NCBI RefSeq assembly: GCF_000758305.1
Contig: NZ_CP009458.1
Span: 2,046,001-2,110,000 of the forward strand
Length of the DNA stretch: 64,000 nucleotides
DNA from: Cedecea neteri
GTDB lineage: Bacteria > Pseudomonadota > Gammaproteobacteria > Enterobacterales > Enterobacteriaceae
Direction of reading: 5' to 3'
The position numbers and the translations under genes are program-made. Numbering within the stretch: position 1 is the stretch's first letter; every line of letters begins with the position of its first letter. Under the pieces are notes generated by a model. It saw only the letters and a list, made by a program, of their open reading frames with translations, made no database searches and was not told where the DNA came from. Shown here one piece after another: positions 1-8,600 of this stretch.

Positions 1-497
1 CTCTGAGCTCGGGAGCGGCTTATGCCGTTACGGTTAACGGTGGCACCGTTCATTTCAAAGGTGAAATTGTTAACGCGGCCTGCGCCGTTGATGCGGGCTC
101 GGTGGACCAGACTGTTCAACTGGGTCAGGTTCGTTCCGCCCGACTGGCAGCGGTAGGCAGCACCAGTTCTGCGGTAGGTTTCAACATCCAACTGAATGAT
201 TGCGATACCACTGTTTCCACCAAAGCCTCCGTTGCGTTCTCTGGCGTAGCCGTGACCGGTAAAACCGACACGCTGGCAATTCAGGGGCCTGCGGCGGGCG
301 GTGCGACTAATGTGGGGATTCAGATCCTCGACAGCACCAGCACACCGCTGGCACTGGATGGGGCAACCTTCAGCGCCAAAACTACGCTGAATGATGGCAC
401 CAATATTATTCCTCTGCAGGCTCGTTACATCGCGCTGGGTGCGGCTACAGCCGGTACCGCCAATGCGGACGCGACCTTTAAAGTTCAGTACGAGTAA
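1..497 (+). CDS. fimA: Type 1 fimbrial major subunit FimA (5' end outside window)
   Basis: This is the major rod pilin of a type 1 (chaperone-usher) fimbria, assembled on the outer membrane by donor-strand exchange. The reading frame is open from base 3, so the start codon and most of the signal peptide lie upstream of the window. The visible part has the FimA signatures known from E. coli: TVNGGTVHFKGEIVNAACAV near the mature N-terminus, the two pilin cysteines (NAACAV and LNDCDT), and the C-terminal beta-strand ending ANADATFKVQYE, whose penultimate tyrosine is the chaperone-recognition residue. fimI follows after a short gap in the same direction. The invertible promoter and the fimB/fimE recombinases, if present, would lie to the left and cannot be seen. 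Identification is secure; only the length is unknown. Confidence 0.96.
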   Translation, partial: LSSGAAYAVTVNGGTVHFKGEIVNAACAVDAGSVDQTVQLGQVRSARLAAVGSTSSAVGFNIQLNDCDTTVSTKASVAFSGVAVTGKTDTLAIQGPAAGGATNVGIQILDSTSTPLALDGATFSAKTTLNDGTNIIPLQARYIALGAATAGTANADATFKVQYE

Positions 498-572
498 TCA
501 GTCAGTCATACAGGGAAATCACTCGGGGCCAGGGACGGCCCGTCATCTACTACGGATTTGAAGGTGATAATG

Positions 573-1112
573 ATGAGAGGAATAAAGCGGGTTCTATTGG
601 GCGTTCTTCTGCCCTCGCTGGCGCTGGCCGGTAATCGAACGCATGTCATGCTGCCGGGCGGCAATATGCGCTTCCAGGGCACGATCGTTGCCGAATCCTG
701 TCGCGTAGAAGCGGGCGATCGCCAAATGACGGTCGAAATGGGCAGGATCAGCAGCAATCGCTTCCACGCGCCAGGCGAAGACAGCGACCCGGTGCCTTTT
801 GCTCTCCACCTTCAGGACTGTAATACCAATGTTAGCCGGCACGTTGGCGTGGCGTTTATGGGCGTTGCTGACGGCAAAAACCCGGCGGTACTTTCGGTGG
901 GCGAGGGGCCCGGCATAGCTGAAGGCGTGGGCGTTGCCCTCTTTGATGCCGAGGAGCGCCAAATCCCATTGAATGCCCCTGCAAAGGTCTGGACCCGGAT
1001 ATACGCCGGGCCAAACACTCTCCATTTTATCGCCAAATATCGCGCCACCGGGCATCAGGTTACCGGGGGACTGGCGAATGCTCAGGCCTGGTTTGCTTTG
1101 ACCTATTTGTAG
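573..1112 (+). CDS. fimI: Fimbrial subunit FimI
   Basis: This is a minor pilin-like protein of the type 1 fimbrial operon, located between fimA and the chaperone gene as in E. coli. In Klebsiella and E. coli, FimI is proposed to terminate or anchor the rod at the usher. The protein has a short signal peptide (MRGIKRVLLGVLLPSLALAG), then LPGGNMRFQGTIVAESCR and QDCNTN carrying the paired pilin cysteines. The C-terminal strand ends AQAWFALTYL. With the start at 573 it is 179 residues, the usual FimI length. An in-frame ATG at 570 and a TTG at 558 are alternatives, and the AAGGTGA upstream suits 573 best. Confidence 0.93.
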   Translation: MRGIKRVLLGVLLPSLALAGNRTHVMLPGGNMRFQGTIVAESCRVEAGDRQMTVEMGRISSNRFHAPGEDSDPVPFALHLQDCNTNVSRHVGVAFMGVADGKNPAVLSVGEGPGIAEGVGVALFDAEERQIPLNAPAKVWTRIYAGPNTLHFIAKYRATGHQVTGGLANAQAWFALTYL

Positions 1113-1167
1113 CCTGGCCCCAGGTGTAGTGGACACAAACAACAACGACAAGGACAAAGGTGCGAGC

Positions 1168-1872
1168 GTGACAAAAAGCTTACTAAGAGGTCGCGGTTTA
1201 CTGGCGGCGATGATGATAGCTGCGGCAATGGGCTTTATGGCTCGAGCAGAGGCAGGGGTGGCGTTAGGGGCAACTCGCGTTATTTATCCTGAAGGGCAAA
1301 AGCAGGTTCAGCTGGCAGTGACCAGCAACGATGAAAAAAGCACTTACCTTATTCAGTCGTGGGTAGAAAACGCCAATGGCGATAAAGACAGCCGTTTCGT
1401 GATTACCCCGCCGCTGTTTGCCATCAAAGGGAAAAAAGAAACCACGTTACGCATTTTAGATGCAACCAATAACCAGCTGCCGAAGGATCGGGAGAGCCTG
1501 TTCTGGCTGAACGTGAAAGCCATTCCTTCCATGGAAAAATCAAAGCTGAATGAGAACACGCTCCAGCTGGCGATCATCAGCCGAATCAAGCTTTATTACC
1601 GCCCGGATAACCTGGCGTTGGCCCCGGAGAAAGCGGCAGAAAAACTGACCTTTAGCCGCAGCAACGGTCAGCTGATTTTAAACAATCCCACCCCGTATTA
1701 CCTGACGGTGACAGACATTAATGCCGGCACCCGCGTGCTGGACAATGCGCTTGTCCCGCCGCTGGGAAAAACCTCCGTGAAGCTACCGGCCGATGCCGGG
1801 ACCAACATCACTTACCAGACCATTAACGACTTCGGTGCGCTGACGCCACGGATGCAGGGCGTTATGCAGTAA
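1168..1872 (+). CDS. fimC: Periplasmic pilus chaperone FimC
   Basis: FimC is the PapD-family chaperone that binds fimbrial subunits in the periplasm, donates its G1 strand, and delivers them to the FimD usher. After the signal peptide (ending RAEA), the mature protein begins GVALGATRVIYPEGQKQ, which is nearly identical to E. coli FimC. The PapD-type conserved stretch QSWVENANGDKD and the subunit-binding region with alternating hydrophobics (NTLQLAIISRIKLYYRP) are present. GTG at 1168 is chosen because AAAGGTG precedes it by about six bases and gives a normal signal peptide. A GTG at 1129 would add 13 hydrophilic residues. It lies between fimI and fimD in one operon. Confidence 0.94.
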   Translation: MTKSLLRGRGLLAAMMIAAAMGFMARAEAGVALGATRVIYPEGQKQVQLAVTSNDEKSTYLIQSWVENANGDKDSRFVITPPLFAIKGKKETTLRILDATNNQLPKDRESLFWLNVKAIPSMEKSKLNENTLQLAIISRIKLYYRPDNLALAPEKAAEKLTFSRSNGQLILNNPTPYYLTVTDINAGTRVLDNALVPPLGKTSVKLPADAGTNITYQTINDFGALTPRMQGVMQ

Positions 1873-1944
1873 TTCAGGACAGGCCGTCCTGCGTTAAATA
1901 ACAACGAAGAACTGACTGCCGGGCGAATGCGGACCGGAGGGACA

Positions 1945-4578
1945 ATGTCACATCTAAAATATGGATTAGCGCGTTTCGGCTCCCGTCGCCCACGGCGCAA
2001 ATTAGTTTCTTTTTTTACTCTGGTACAAACGCCGCTGGCACTTTTAATTGCTATGCAGGCCTGTTCCGCCCATGCGGATTTGTATTTTAACCCGCGCTTT
2101 TTAGCCGACGATCCTTCGGCAGTGGCTGATTTGTCCAGTTTTGAAAGTGGGCAGGAAGCGCCGCCGGGGACTTACCGCGTCGATATTTATCTCAATGAAG
2201 GGTTTGTCACCACGCGGGACGTTAAATTCGAGACAGCAAAGAGCAGCAGCGGCCTGGCTCCCTGCCTGACGCGTGAGCAATGGGCCGGAATGGGCGTTAA
2301 CGTGGCGGCCATTGCTGGCATGAATGCCCTGGCGTCGGATGCCTGCGTGCCGATGACTGAGCTTATCCCGGAGTCCACTGCCGGGTTTGATGTCGGCCTG
2401 CAAAGGCTGAATCTGACTGTGCCGCAGGCGTTTATGGGCAATCGGGCAAGAGGGTACATCCCGCCTGATCGCTGGGATAACGGCATTAACGCCGGTCTGC
2501 TGAATTACAATTTCACCGGCAATAGCGTGCAAAACGATCGCGGTGGTAACAGCAATTATGCGTGGCTGAACCTTCAGAGCGGGATCAATGTCGGGGCATG
2601 GCGACTGCGTGACAACACCACCTGGAGCTACAACAGCGGCGGCGGCAATTCAGCGAGCGAAAATAAATGGCAGCACGTCAACACCTGGCTCGAGCGGGAT
2701 ATTATTTCGCTGCGCTCCCGGTTAACGCTGGGCGATAGCTATACAGACAGCGATATTTTTGACGGGATCAATTTCCGGGGGGCTCAGCTGGCCTCCGACG
2801 ACAATATGCTGCCCGATAGCATGAAAGGCTTTGCGCCGGTGATTCGCGGCATTGCCCGGGGCACGGCGCACGTCATCGTCAAACAAAATGGCTATGAAAT
2901 TTATCAGGGCACCGTTCCGCCCGGCCCGTTCACGATTAACGATCTCTATGCGGCCACTAGCGGCGGCGATCTGCAGGTCACTATCAAGGAAACCGACGGC
3001 AGCAGCCAGATTTTTAGCGTGCCGTGGTCATCCGTGCCCGTTTTACAACGCGAAGGGCGCACCCGTTTTTCCCTGACCGCCGGGGAGTATCGCAGCGGCA
3101 ATCGCCAGCAGGAAGAACCTAAGTTCTTCCAGGGCACGGTGCTGCAGGGTTTGCCCGATGGCTGGACGCTTTATGGCGGCAGCCAGTTGGCTGACCGTTA
3201 CCGCAGCTTCAACCTGGGCGTAGGGAAAAACATGGGCGTGCTGGGGGCGCTGTCGATGGACGTCACCCAGGCCAATGCCAGGCTTGCGGATGACAGCGAA
3301 CACCAGGGGCAGTCGCTTCGCTTCCTCTATAACAAATCGCTGAATGAACTGGGCACCAATATTCAACTGGTGGGCTACCGGTATTCAACCAGCGGCTATT
3401 TTACCCTCGCCGACAGCGCCTACAGCCGGATGAGCGGTTACAGCGTGGAAACGCAGGACGGCGTGATTCAGGTTAAGCCTAAGTTTACCGACTACTACAA
3501 CCTCGCCTACAACAAGCGTGGCAGGGTGCAGTTGAGTCTGACCCAGCAGTTGGGCAGAACCACAACGCTTTATCTCAGCGGCAGCCACCAGACCTACTGG
3601 AACAGCAGCAGCGCTGACGAGCAGATGCAGGTGGGGTTGAACACCGCCGTGGATGACATCAACTGGACGGTTAGCTACAGCCTGACGAAAAACGCCTGGC
3701 AGGACGGGCGCGACCAAATGCTGGCGGTAAACGTCAATATCCCGTTCAGCCACTGGCTGCGTTCCGACAGCAAATCCGTCTGGCGTAACGCCAACGCCAG
3801 CTACAGCGCATCACACGATCTTAATGGCCGGATGACTAACCTGGCCGGGTTGTACGGCACGCTGCTGGAGGACAATAACCTGAGCTATAGCGTGCAGACC
3901 GGCTACGCGGGCGGCGGGCACGGGAATAGCAGCAGCACAGGTTATGCCGCTTTGAACTATCGCGGCGGATACGGCAACGCGAACGTGGGCTATAGCCGCA
4001 GCGACGGCATGAAACAGGTTTACTACGGTGCGAGCGGCGGTGTGCTGGCGCACGCGGATGGCGTGACCTTCAGCCAGCCGCTTAACAGCACGGTCGTGCT
4101 GGTGAAAGCACCCGGGGCCGGTGATGTCAAAGTCGAAAACCAAACCGGCGTGCGTACCGACTGGCGTGGTTATGCCGTGCTCCCGTACGCCAGCGATTAC
4201 CGCGAAAACAGGATCGCGCTGGATACCAACACGCTGGCCGACAACGTTGACCTTCAGGATGCCGTCGCCAACGTGGTGCCAACCCACGGTGCCGTGGTGC
4301 GTGCGGAATTCAAGCCACAGGTCGGGGTGAAAATGCTTATGACGCTGACCCACAACAGCAAGCCTGTGCCTTTCGGGGCCATTGTGACCGTCGAAGGCCT
4401 GTCGGTGAGTAGTATTGTGGCCGACAGCGGGCAGGTGTATCTGAGCGGCATGCCGCTGGTGGGCAAGGTGTTGGCCAAATGGGGTGACGGGCCGGGCGCC
4501 AGCTGCGTGGCGGACTATCGTCTGGGTGAAGAGAGCCAGAAGCAGATGCTGAGCTCGCTGTCGGCGCTGTGTCGCTAA
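1945..4578 (+). CDS. fimD: Outer-membrane fimbrial usher FimD
   Basis: FimD is the outer-membrane usher pore that recruits chaperone-subunit complexes, catalyses pilus polymerisation and anchors the fibre. The 877-residue protein is full length. It has an N-terminal signal peptide ending SAHA, and the N-terminal periplasmic domain starts DLYFNPRFLADDP. A long transmembrane barrel follows with a plug region around GFAPVIRGIARGTAHVIVKQ. Two C-terminal periplasmic domains end with a cysteine pair (ASCVADYRL and SALCR). ATG at 1945 has a strong GGAGGG ribosome-binding site and matches the E. coli length. An ATG 18 bases earlier is less likely. fimF starts ten bases after its stop. Confidence 0.96.
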   Translation: MSHLKYGLARFGSRRPRRKLVSFFTLVQTPLALLIAMQACSAHADLYFNPRFLADDPSAVADLSSFESGQEAPPGTYRVDIYLNEGFVTTRDVKFETAKSSSGLAPCLTREQWAGMGVNVAAIAGMNALASDACVPMTELIPESTAGFDVGLQRLNLTVPQAFMGNRARGYIPPDRWDNGINAGLLNYNFTGNSVQNDRGGNSNYAWLNLQSGINVGAWRLRDNTTWSYNSGGGNSASENKWQHVNTWLERDIISLRSRLTLGDSYTDSDIFDGINFRGAQLASDDNMLPDSMKGFAPVIRGIARGTAHVIVKQNGYEIYQGTVPPGPFTINDLYAATSGGDLQVTIKETDGSSQIFSVPWSSVPVLQREGRTRFSLTAGEYRSGNRQQEEPKFFQGTVLQGLPDGWTLYGGSQLADRYRSFNLGVGKNMGVLGALSMDVTQANARLADDSEHQGQSLRFLYNKSLNELGTNIQLVGYRYSTSGYFTLADSAYSRMSGYSVETQDGVIQVKPKFTDYYNLAYNKRGRVQLSLTQQLGRTTTLYLSGSHQTYWNSSSADEQMQVGLNTAVDDINWTVSYSLTKNAWQDGRDQMLAVNVNIPFSHWLRSDSKSVWRNANASYSASHDLNGRMTNLAGLYGTLLEDNNLSYSVQTGYAGGGHGNSSSTGYAALNYRGGYGNANVGYSRSDGMKQVYYGASGGVLAHADGVTFSQPLNSTVVLVKAPGAGDVKVENQTGVRTDWRGYAVLPYASDYRENRIALDTNTLADNVDLQDAVANVVPTHGAVVRAEFKPQVGVKMLMTLTHNSKPVPFGAIVTVEGLSVSSIVADSGQVYLSGMPLVGKVLAKWGDGPGASCVADYRLGEESQKQMLSSLSALCR

Positions 4579-4587
4579 GGAATAAGC

Positions 4588-5115
4588 ATGACTAAATCTC
4601 TTTATATCGTCGGCATCGCCCTGTCACTGTTTGCCGCCTGTGCGGAAGCGGCAGACAGCACGATTACGATTCGCGGCAATGTCCGGGATAACGCCTGCTC
4701 GGTTGCGGCGGAGTCAAAAGATTTCACCGTCGACCTGATGAACAACCCGGCCAAACAGTTTTCTGCGGTGGGGGCCACCACGCCGCTGGTGCCTTTTCGC
4801 ATCGTGCTTTCCCCGTGTGGCGGCCTGGCGACCGCGGTGAAAGTGGGATTTACCGGCGTGGCGGATAGCATCAACACCAGTTTATTAAAGCTGGACAGCG
4901 GTGTATCGGCGGCAGCAGGCATGGGGATCCAAATCCTGGACAATACCCGGATACCGATGCCGATCAACGCAGGATCGTCGGCTATTCAGTGGACCACGTT
5001 AAAGCCTGGTCAGACTAACGTGTTGGGTTTTTATGCACGCCTGATGGCAACACAGCTGCCGGTCACCGCCGGACACGTAAATGCGACCGCAATATTCACA
5101 CTTGAATTTCAGTAA
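4588..5115 (+). CDS. fimF: Fimbrial tip adaptor subunit FimF
   Basis: FimF is the adaptor pilin that joins the FimA rod to the FimG/FimH tip fibrillum. The 175-residue precursor has a signal peptide (MTKSLYIVGIALSLFAACAEA), then ADSTITIRGNVRDNACSVAA, the characteristic FimF donor strand and first cysteine. The C-terminus ends HVNATAIFTLEFQ. The second cysteine is in LSPCGG. It lies ten bases after fimD, with AAGGAATAAG as ribosome-binding site, and 12 bases before fimG. Order and sequence both match the E. coli fim operon. Confidence 0.94.
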   Translation: MTKSLYIVGIALSLFAACAEAADSTITIRGNVRDNACSVAAESKDFTVDLMNNPAKQFSAVGATTPLVPFRIVLSPCGGLATAVKVGFTGVADSINTSLLKLDSGVSAAAGMGIQILDNTRIPMPINAGSSAIQWTTLKPGQTNVLGFYARLMATQLPVTAGHVNATAIFTLEFQ

Positions 5116-5127
5116 CCGGAGGCGGAC

Positions 5128-5631
5128 ATGAAATGGATTCTACCCGGGAGGGTGTTTGCCGGAGTACTGCTGGTGCTCTCTGCCACGGCGAAGGCGGATG
5201 ACGTCACTATTACCGTGAACGGCAGAGTGGTAGCGAAGCCTTGTACGATTTCGACCCCCACGGCGACGGTCGATCTGGGCGATCTCTATACCTTTAGCCT
5301 GGTGCAGGCTGGTGCCTCATCTGCCTGGCATGATGTTGCGCTGAGTTTGACCAACTGCCCGGTCGGGACCTCTAAAGTGACCGCGACGTTCAGCGGTACG
5401 GCGGATGCCACGGGGTATTACGCCAATCAGGGCACGGCGCGTAACCTCCAGCTTCAACTGCAGGATAGCGGCGGTGCGACGTTGAATAACGGCGCCAATA
5501 AAACGGTGCCAGTCGATGCCGGCAGCCAGGCGGCGAGTTTTCCTCTGCAGGTCAGGGCGATAACAGTCAACGGCGGGACTACCCAGGGAACTATTCAGGC
5601 GGTGATCAATGTCACCTACACCTGGTCCTGA
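5128..5631 (+). CDS. fimG: Fimbrial tip adaptor subunit FimG
   Basis: FimG is the tip adaptor whose donor strand completes the pilin domain of the FimH adhesin. The 167-residue precursor has a signal peptide ending AKA. The mature start is DDVTITVNGRVVAKPCT, close to the E. coli donor strand ADVTITVNGKVVAKPCT. The pilin cysteines lie in KPCT and TNCPVG, and the C-terminus TIQAVINVTYTWS is typical. GGAGG precedes the start codon. It lies 12 bases after fimF and 16 bases before fimH. Confidence 0.95.
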   Translation: MKWILPGRVFAGVLLVLSATAKADDVTITVNGRVVAKPCTISTPTATVDLGDLYTFSLVQAGASSAWHDVALSLTNCPVGTSKVTATFSGTADATGYYANQGTARNLQLQLQDSGGATLNNGANKTVPVDAGSQAASFPLQVRAITVNGGTTQGTIQAVINVTYTWS

Positions 5632-5647
5632 TCGCAAGGAGGATGGA

Positions 5648-6553
5648 ATGAAAAAAATCATCGCGTTATTGGCCACGGTGGCCGGTCTGGGGTGGTCAAC
5701 CGCAAGCCAGGCATTTACCTGCCAGTCGCTGGGGACATCCATCAGCGGCTCCGGCACCGTGAACGTCAAGGTTAATCTTGTGCCGTCCATTTCGGCAGGG
5801 CAAAACTTAGTGGTCGATCTTTCCCAGTCGATTCAGTGCAAAAACGATGCTCCCGCCCAATATACCGATCCGGTAAGGATCAAGTCCGGCTCCGCGTATC
5901 AGGGCGTGCTCTCTGCTTTCCGAGGGTCATTAGGCTATTACGGGGTGCAATATCCTTTCCCTACAACAACCGAAACTGCCTGGGTAAACCACACCTGGGG
6001 CGATTATCGTGGCTGGCAGGCCGTGCTGTATTTAACGCCCATCAGCACCGCCAGCGGCGTGGTAGTTAAAGCCAACACCATGATTGCCCAGCTTATTCTG
6101 GAAAAAGAAGACTCCATTAACGGAAATCGCCAGATCATCAACTGGAATATTTACGCCAACAACGATGTTGTGGTGCCCACCGGCGGCTGCGATGTGTCCG
6201 CCCGTAACGTGACGGTTAATCTGCCGGATTACCCTGGCACAGCGCCTGCGCCCGTCACCGTGCGCTGCTCGCAAAACCAGAGGATTGGTTACTTTTTGTC
6301 AGGCAACACGCTGGGCAGCGATAACTCCATTTTCACCAATACGTCAGCCAGCTCGCCTGCACAGGGGATTGGCGTTCAGCTGTTGCGTAATGGCGCCGCT
6401 TTAGGAGCAGGCAGCGCCAACACTGTTTCTCTGGGAACGGTAGGGACAACCCCGGTTAATCTGGGGCTGACGGCCACCTACGCACGAACCACCGGGCAGG
6501 TTACAGCGGGCAATGTGCAGTCGATAATCGGGGTGACGTTTGTTTACCAGTAG
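5648..6553 (+). CDS. fimH: Fimbrial tip adhesin FimH (divergent binding pocket)
   Basis: This is the tip adhesin of the type 1 fimbria: an N-terminal lectin domain and a C-terminal pilin domain joined by the linker around NNDVVVPTGGC. The 301-residue length equals E. coli FimH. ATG 5648 has an AAGGAGG ribosome-binding site, and the signal peptide ends SQA before the mature FTCQ. The lectin-domain disulfide (C3 and C42), N44-D45 and D52 are kept. By alignment to E. coli FimH from memory, many mannose-pocket residues differ: Tyr48 is Ala, Tyr137 is Ile, Gln133 is Lys, Asn135 is Asp and Asp140 is Asn. It is certainly the operon's adhesin; binding of mannose is doubtful. Confidence 0.93.
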   Translation: MKKIIALLATVAGLGWSTASQAFTCQSLGTSISGSGTVNVKVNLVPSISAGQNLVVDLSQSIQCKNDAPAQYTDPVRIKSGSAYQGVLSAFRGSLGYYGVQYPFPTTTETAWVNHTWGDYRGWQAVLYLTPISTASGVVVKANTMIAQLILEKEDSINGNRQIINWNIYANNDVVVPTGGCDVSARNVTVNLPDYPGTAPAPVTVRCSQNQRIGYFLSGNTLGSDNSIFTNTSASSPAQGIGVQLLRNGAALGAGSANTVSLGTVGTTPVNLGLTATYARTTGQVTAGNVQSIIGVTFVYQ

Positions 6554-6581
6554 CGGCACACCCGAAAAGGTGAGCGAGCGT

Positions 6582-8015
6582 GTGACTTACATTCTCTCGC
6601 CCTGCAACATGATGGCGTGCGGGCTGGCGAATTTGTTATCCGCAAGTCAAACCTGCACGGTATTTTTCCCTGGCTCAGGGAAGGAAAGATCGCAGGAAGA
6701 GAGCGGGGCGCGATTTGTGGTCTATCTGCCCGATCAGCCCTACTGGCTGCTTGCCGTCTTGCGACAGGTGGCCCAATTGCTCGATCGAAACGACGGCCAG
6801 CTATCCATGCTCATTTTGAGCCGTAGCTCAGCCTCATGGATCTGGCGTTCGCTGCAGAAGTTAGTGAAAAAAGACGCTTATCTGAGCGGCGTGCGGGTAG
6901 CTCCGTCCGATCTGCCCAGCGCCAGCCTGGCTGCGCTGCTGCGGGGAGACTGGGATAACAGCGTTAGCCTCAAAAAACACGCCCTTGAAGAGGAACTGGT
7001 GAGCCAGATCCGGCCAGAGGGGCTGACCCGAAAAGAGCTGGATGTGTTGGTGGACTCCCTGGCCGGGCAGACGATTCAGGAGCAGGCGAAACAGCGCGGC
7101 GTCAGCCATAAAACGCTGTATGTACAGCGCATGTCCGGGCTAAAGAAAATGACCCATCCGCTGCTGCATGAGAAAGCGCCGATCGCGAGCAATCAGCAGA
7201 AAAAAGGAGACACAGCGGGGACGCTGGCTGCCCTTTCACCGTTTGAAAGGGAGCTGGTTTATGCCATCCACAATCGCCAGATTTACCCCGTATTCCAGCC
7301 TATTGTGAACGGTGGCTTGCAGCTAAAAGGGCTCGAAATCCTTGCCCGCTGGCATCGAAACGGGCAAACCCTACAGCCTGCTGAGTTTTTGCCGCAGATC
7401 CGCTCCAGCTATACATGGCGGCTATTAACGGCCTTTATGCTGCAAGAGGCGGTGGGCGGCATTAATCAGTACCAGGGGGCGTATTATTTTGCCGTTAATA
7501 TTCCGGCTGCAATTTCAAACAGCGAAAGTCTGTTCGGCATTATTAAACAGCTGAGTACCCGGCTGATAAACCCGTTCTGGACGGACAGGCTGGTGCTGGA
7601 AATCTCAGAAGATCTGAATTTGAATCAGCATCAGGAGAGCCGGTTCTTTATTACCCAGCTTCAGCATCAGGGATACCGGGTTATGCTTGATGATTGCTTT
7701 TCGCAGAGCAGCGTTTATTTCCCGGTGCGGGCGGTGCGGTTTAACGATTACAAACTGGACCGTAAAGTCGTGGCAGACGCGCAGTATGAACCTCACGCGC
7801 TGGCGCTGATCAAAAGCCTGGCATATTACTGCGAATTAACGGGAAGTTATTGTGTTGCCGAGGGCATTGATAGCCGAGAGAAATTAAGGCTGCTGCTGGC
7901 ATCCGGGGTACATCTCTTTCAGGGATACGGTATTTATAAGCCTGTTTTCAAGTTTGAATTACGGCAAATGATTGAGGCTTTGAAAAAAAGAGAGACGGTG
8001 CAGCCTATAGCCTGA
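6582..8015 (+). CDS. fimK: FimK-type regulator: LuxR-like HTH plus EAL c-di-GMP phosphodiesterase
   Basis: This cytoplasmic protein probably degrades c-di-GMP, at the distal end of the fim operon where Klebsiella carries fimK. The middle region, LTRKELDVLVDSLAGQTIQE followed by AKQRGVSHKTLYVQRM, looks like a LuxR-type helix-turn-helix. The C-terminal half is an EAL domain with its motif as LEILARW. It keeps the catalytic asparagine in YFAVNIP, the glutamate in VLEISED, the aspartate pair in MLDDCF, the lysine in NDYKLDRK, AEGID, and the closing QGYGIYKP. All catalytic positions look intact, so activity is expected. The start is uncertain: GTG 6582 (after AAGGTGAG), GTG 6570 or the ATG pair near 6606. 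The first 29 bases after fimH suggest co-transcription. Confidence 0.85.
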   Translation: MTYILSPCNMMACGLANLLSASQTCTVFFPGSGKERSQEESGARFVVYLPDQPYWLLAVLRQVAQLLDRNDGQLSMLILSRSSASWIWRSLQKLVKKDAYLSGVRVAPSDLPSASLAALLRGDWDNSVSLKKHALEEELVSQIRPEGLTRKELDVLVDSLAGQTIQEQAKQRGVSHKTLYVQRMSGLKKMTHPLLHEKAPIASNQQKKGDTAGTLAALSPFERELVYAIHNRQIYPVFQPIVNGGLQLKGLEILARWHRNGQTLQPAEFLPQIRSSYTWRLLTAFMLQEAVGGINQYQGAYYFAVNIPAAISNSESLFGIIKQLSTRLINPFWTDRLVLEISEDLNLNQHQESRFFITQLQHQGYRVMLDDCFSQSSVYFPVRAVRFNDYKLDRKVVADAQYEPHALALIKSLAYYCELTGSYCVAEGIDSREKLRLLLASGVHLFQGYGIYKPVFKFELRQMIEALKKRETVQPIA

Positions 8016-8030
8016 GTCAGCGCTTTTTTA

Positions 8031-8339
8031 CCCTCACCCTAACCCTCTCCCTGAAAGGGAGAGGGGATAAAACTTATGGCGCTACTCTTTTCCCCTTCTC
8101 CCAGGCAGGGATAGGGGATAAAACTTATGGCGCTACACTTTTCCCCTTCCCCCTGGCAGGGATAGGGGATAAAACTTATGGCGCTACACTTTTCCCCTTC
8201 CCCCTGGCAGGGATAGGGGATAAAAAGCGTTTTGCGCTGCCTCTTTTCCCTCTAGCTTTGCAGGGGAAGAGGGATAAATCGCGTCCCCTGCCTACTCTTT
8301 TCCCCCTCTCCCCTTTGGGGAGAGGGCCGGGGTGAGGGG
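8031..8339. repeat. Palindrome-bounded block of 51-bp tandem repeats
   Basis: This intergenic block lies between the convergent fimK and dltC-like genes. The left boundary reads CCCTCACCCTAACCCTCTCC and the right boundary is the inverse type, ending in GGGGTGAGGGG; each also contains its own small hairpin (CTCTCCCTGAAAGGGAGAG on the left). Between them, GGGGATAAAACTTATGGCGC begins at 8063, 8114 and 8165, an exact 51-bp period, with decayed copies at 8216 and about 8270. The outer palindromes belong to the same family as the element at 63593-63760. This looks like a REP/BIME-type non-coding repeat that has expanded locally. Confidence 0.85.
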
Positions 8340-8364
8340 CAGAACGATTCCCGAATGTTTAGGA

Positions 8365-8583
8365 TTAGCGATTCTCTTCAATATAACGCGCCAGATCCGC
8401 CGGGGTTTTCAGCACGGTGGCGACTTCCGTCGGCGGGATCATACAGCCGTACACATCCTGTACTTCCAGTACCAGATCAACGGCCAGAATAGAGTCGAGA
8501 ATATCGGACTCGATCAGCTCATCGTTGAAGCCGACCTTGCGGGACAGCACTTTTTCAAACAGGGCGAGAATTTCTTGTTCCAT
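8365..8583 (-). CDS. dltC: DltC-like D-alanyl carrier protein
   Basis: This is a small acyl carrier protein, the last gene of the dlt-like operon. It would carry D-alanine as a thioester on 4'-phosphopantetheine after loading by the DltA-like ligase. The phosphopantetheine site is the serine in ESDILDSILAVDL, followed by the typical carrier-protein acidic helix. ATG 8583 is preferred because AGGA lies seven bases upstream, giving 72 residues. ATG 8601 would give 78 residues and overlaps the dltA stop as TAATG. Both fit the usual carrier length of about 80. It is convergent with the fim operon across the repeat block. Function in D-alanylation is inferred from the company it keeps. Confidence 0.85.
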   Translation of the reverse strand: MEQEILALFEKVLSRKVGFNDELIESDILDSILAVDLVLEVQDVYGCMIPPTEVATVLKTPADLARYIEENR

Positions 8584-8600
8584 CTTATTTTCCTGGGTCA

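Noticed and set aside
594..1157. 187-codon minus-strand ORF opposite fimI
   Set aside because: Shadow of fimI, which matches FimI along its full length.
2101..2532. Minus-strand ORFs inside fimD
   Set aside because: No domain, no ribosome-binding site; shadows of the usher gene.
8063..8280. CRISPR-like array of regular repeats
   Set aside because: The 51-bp units are contiguous with no unique spacers, and there are no cas genes; they are simple tandem duplications.
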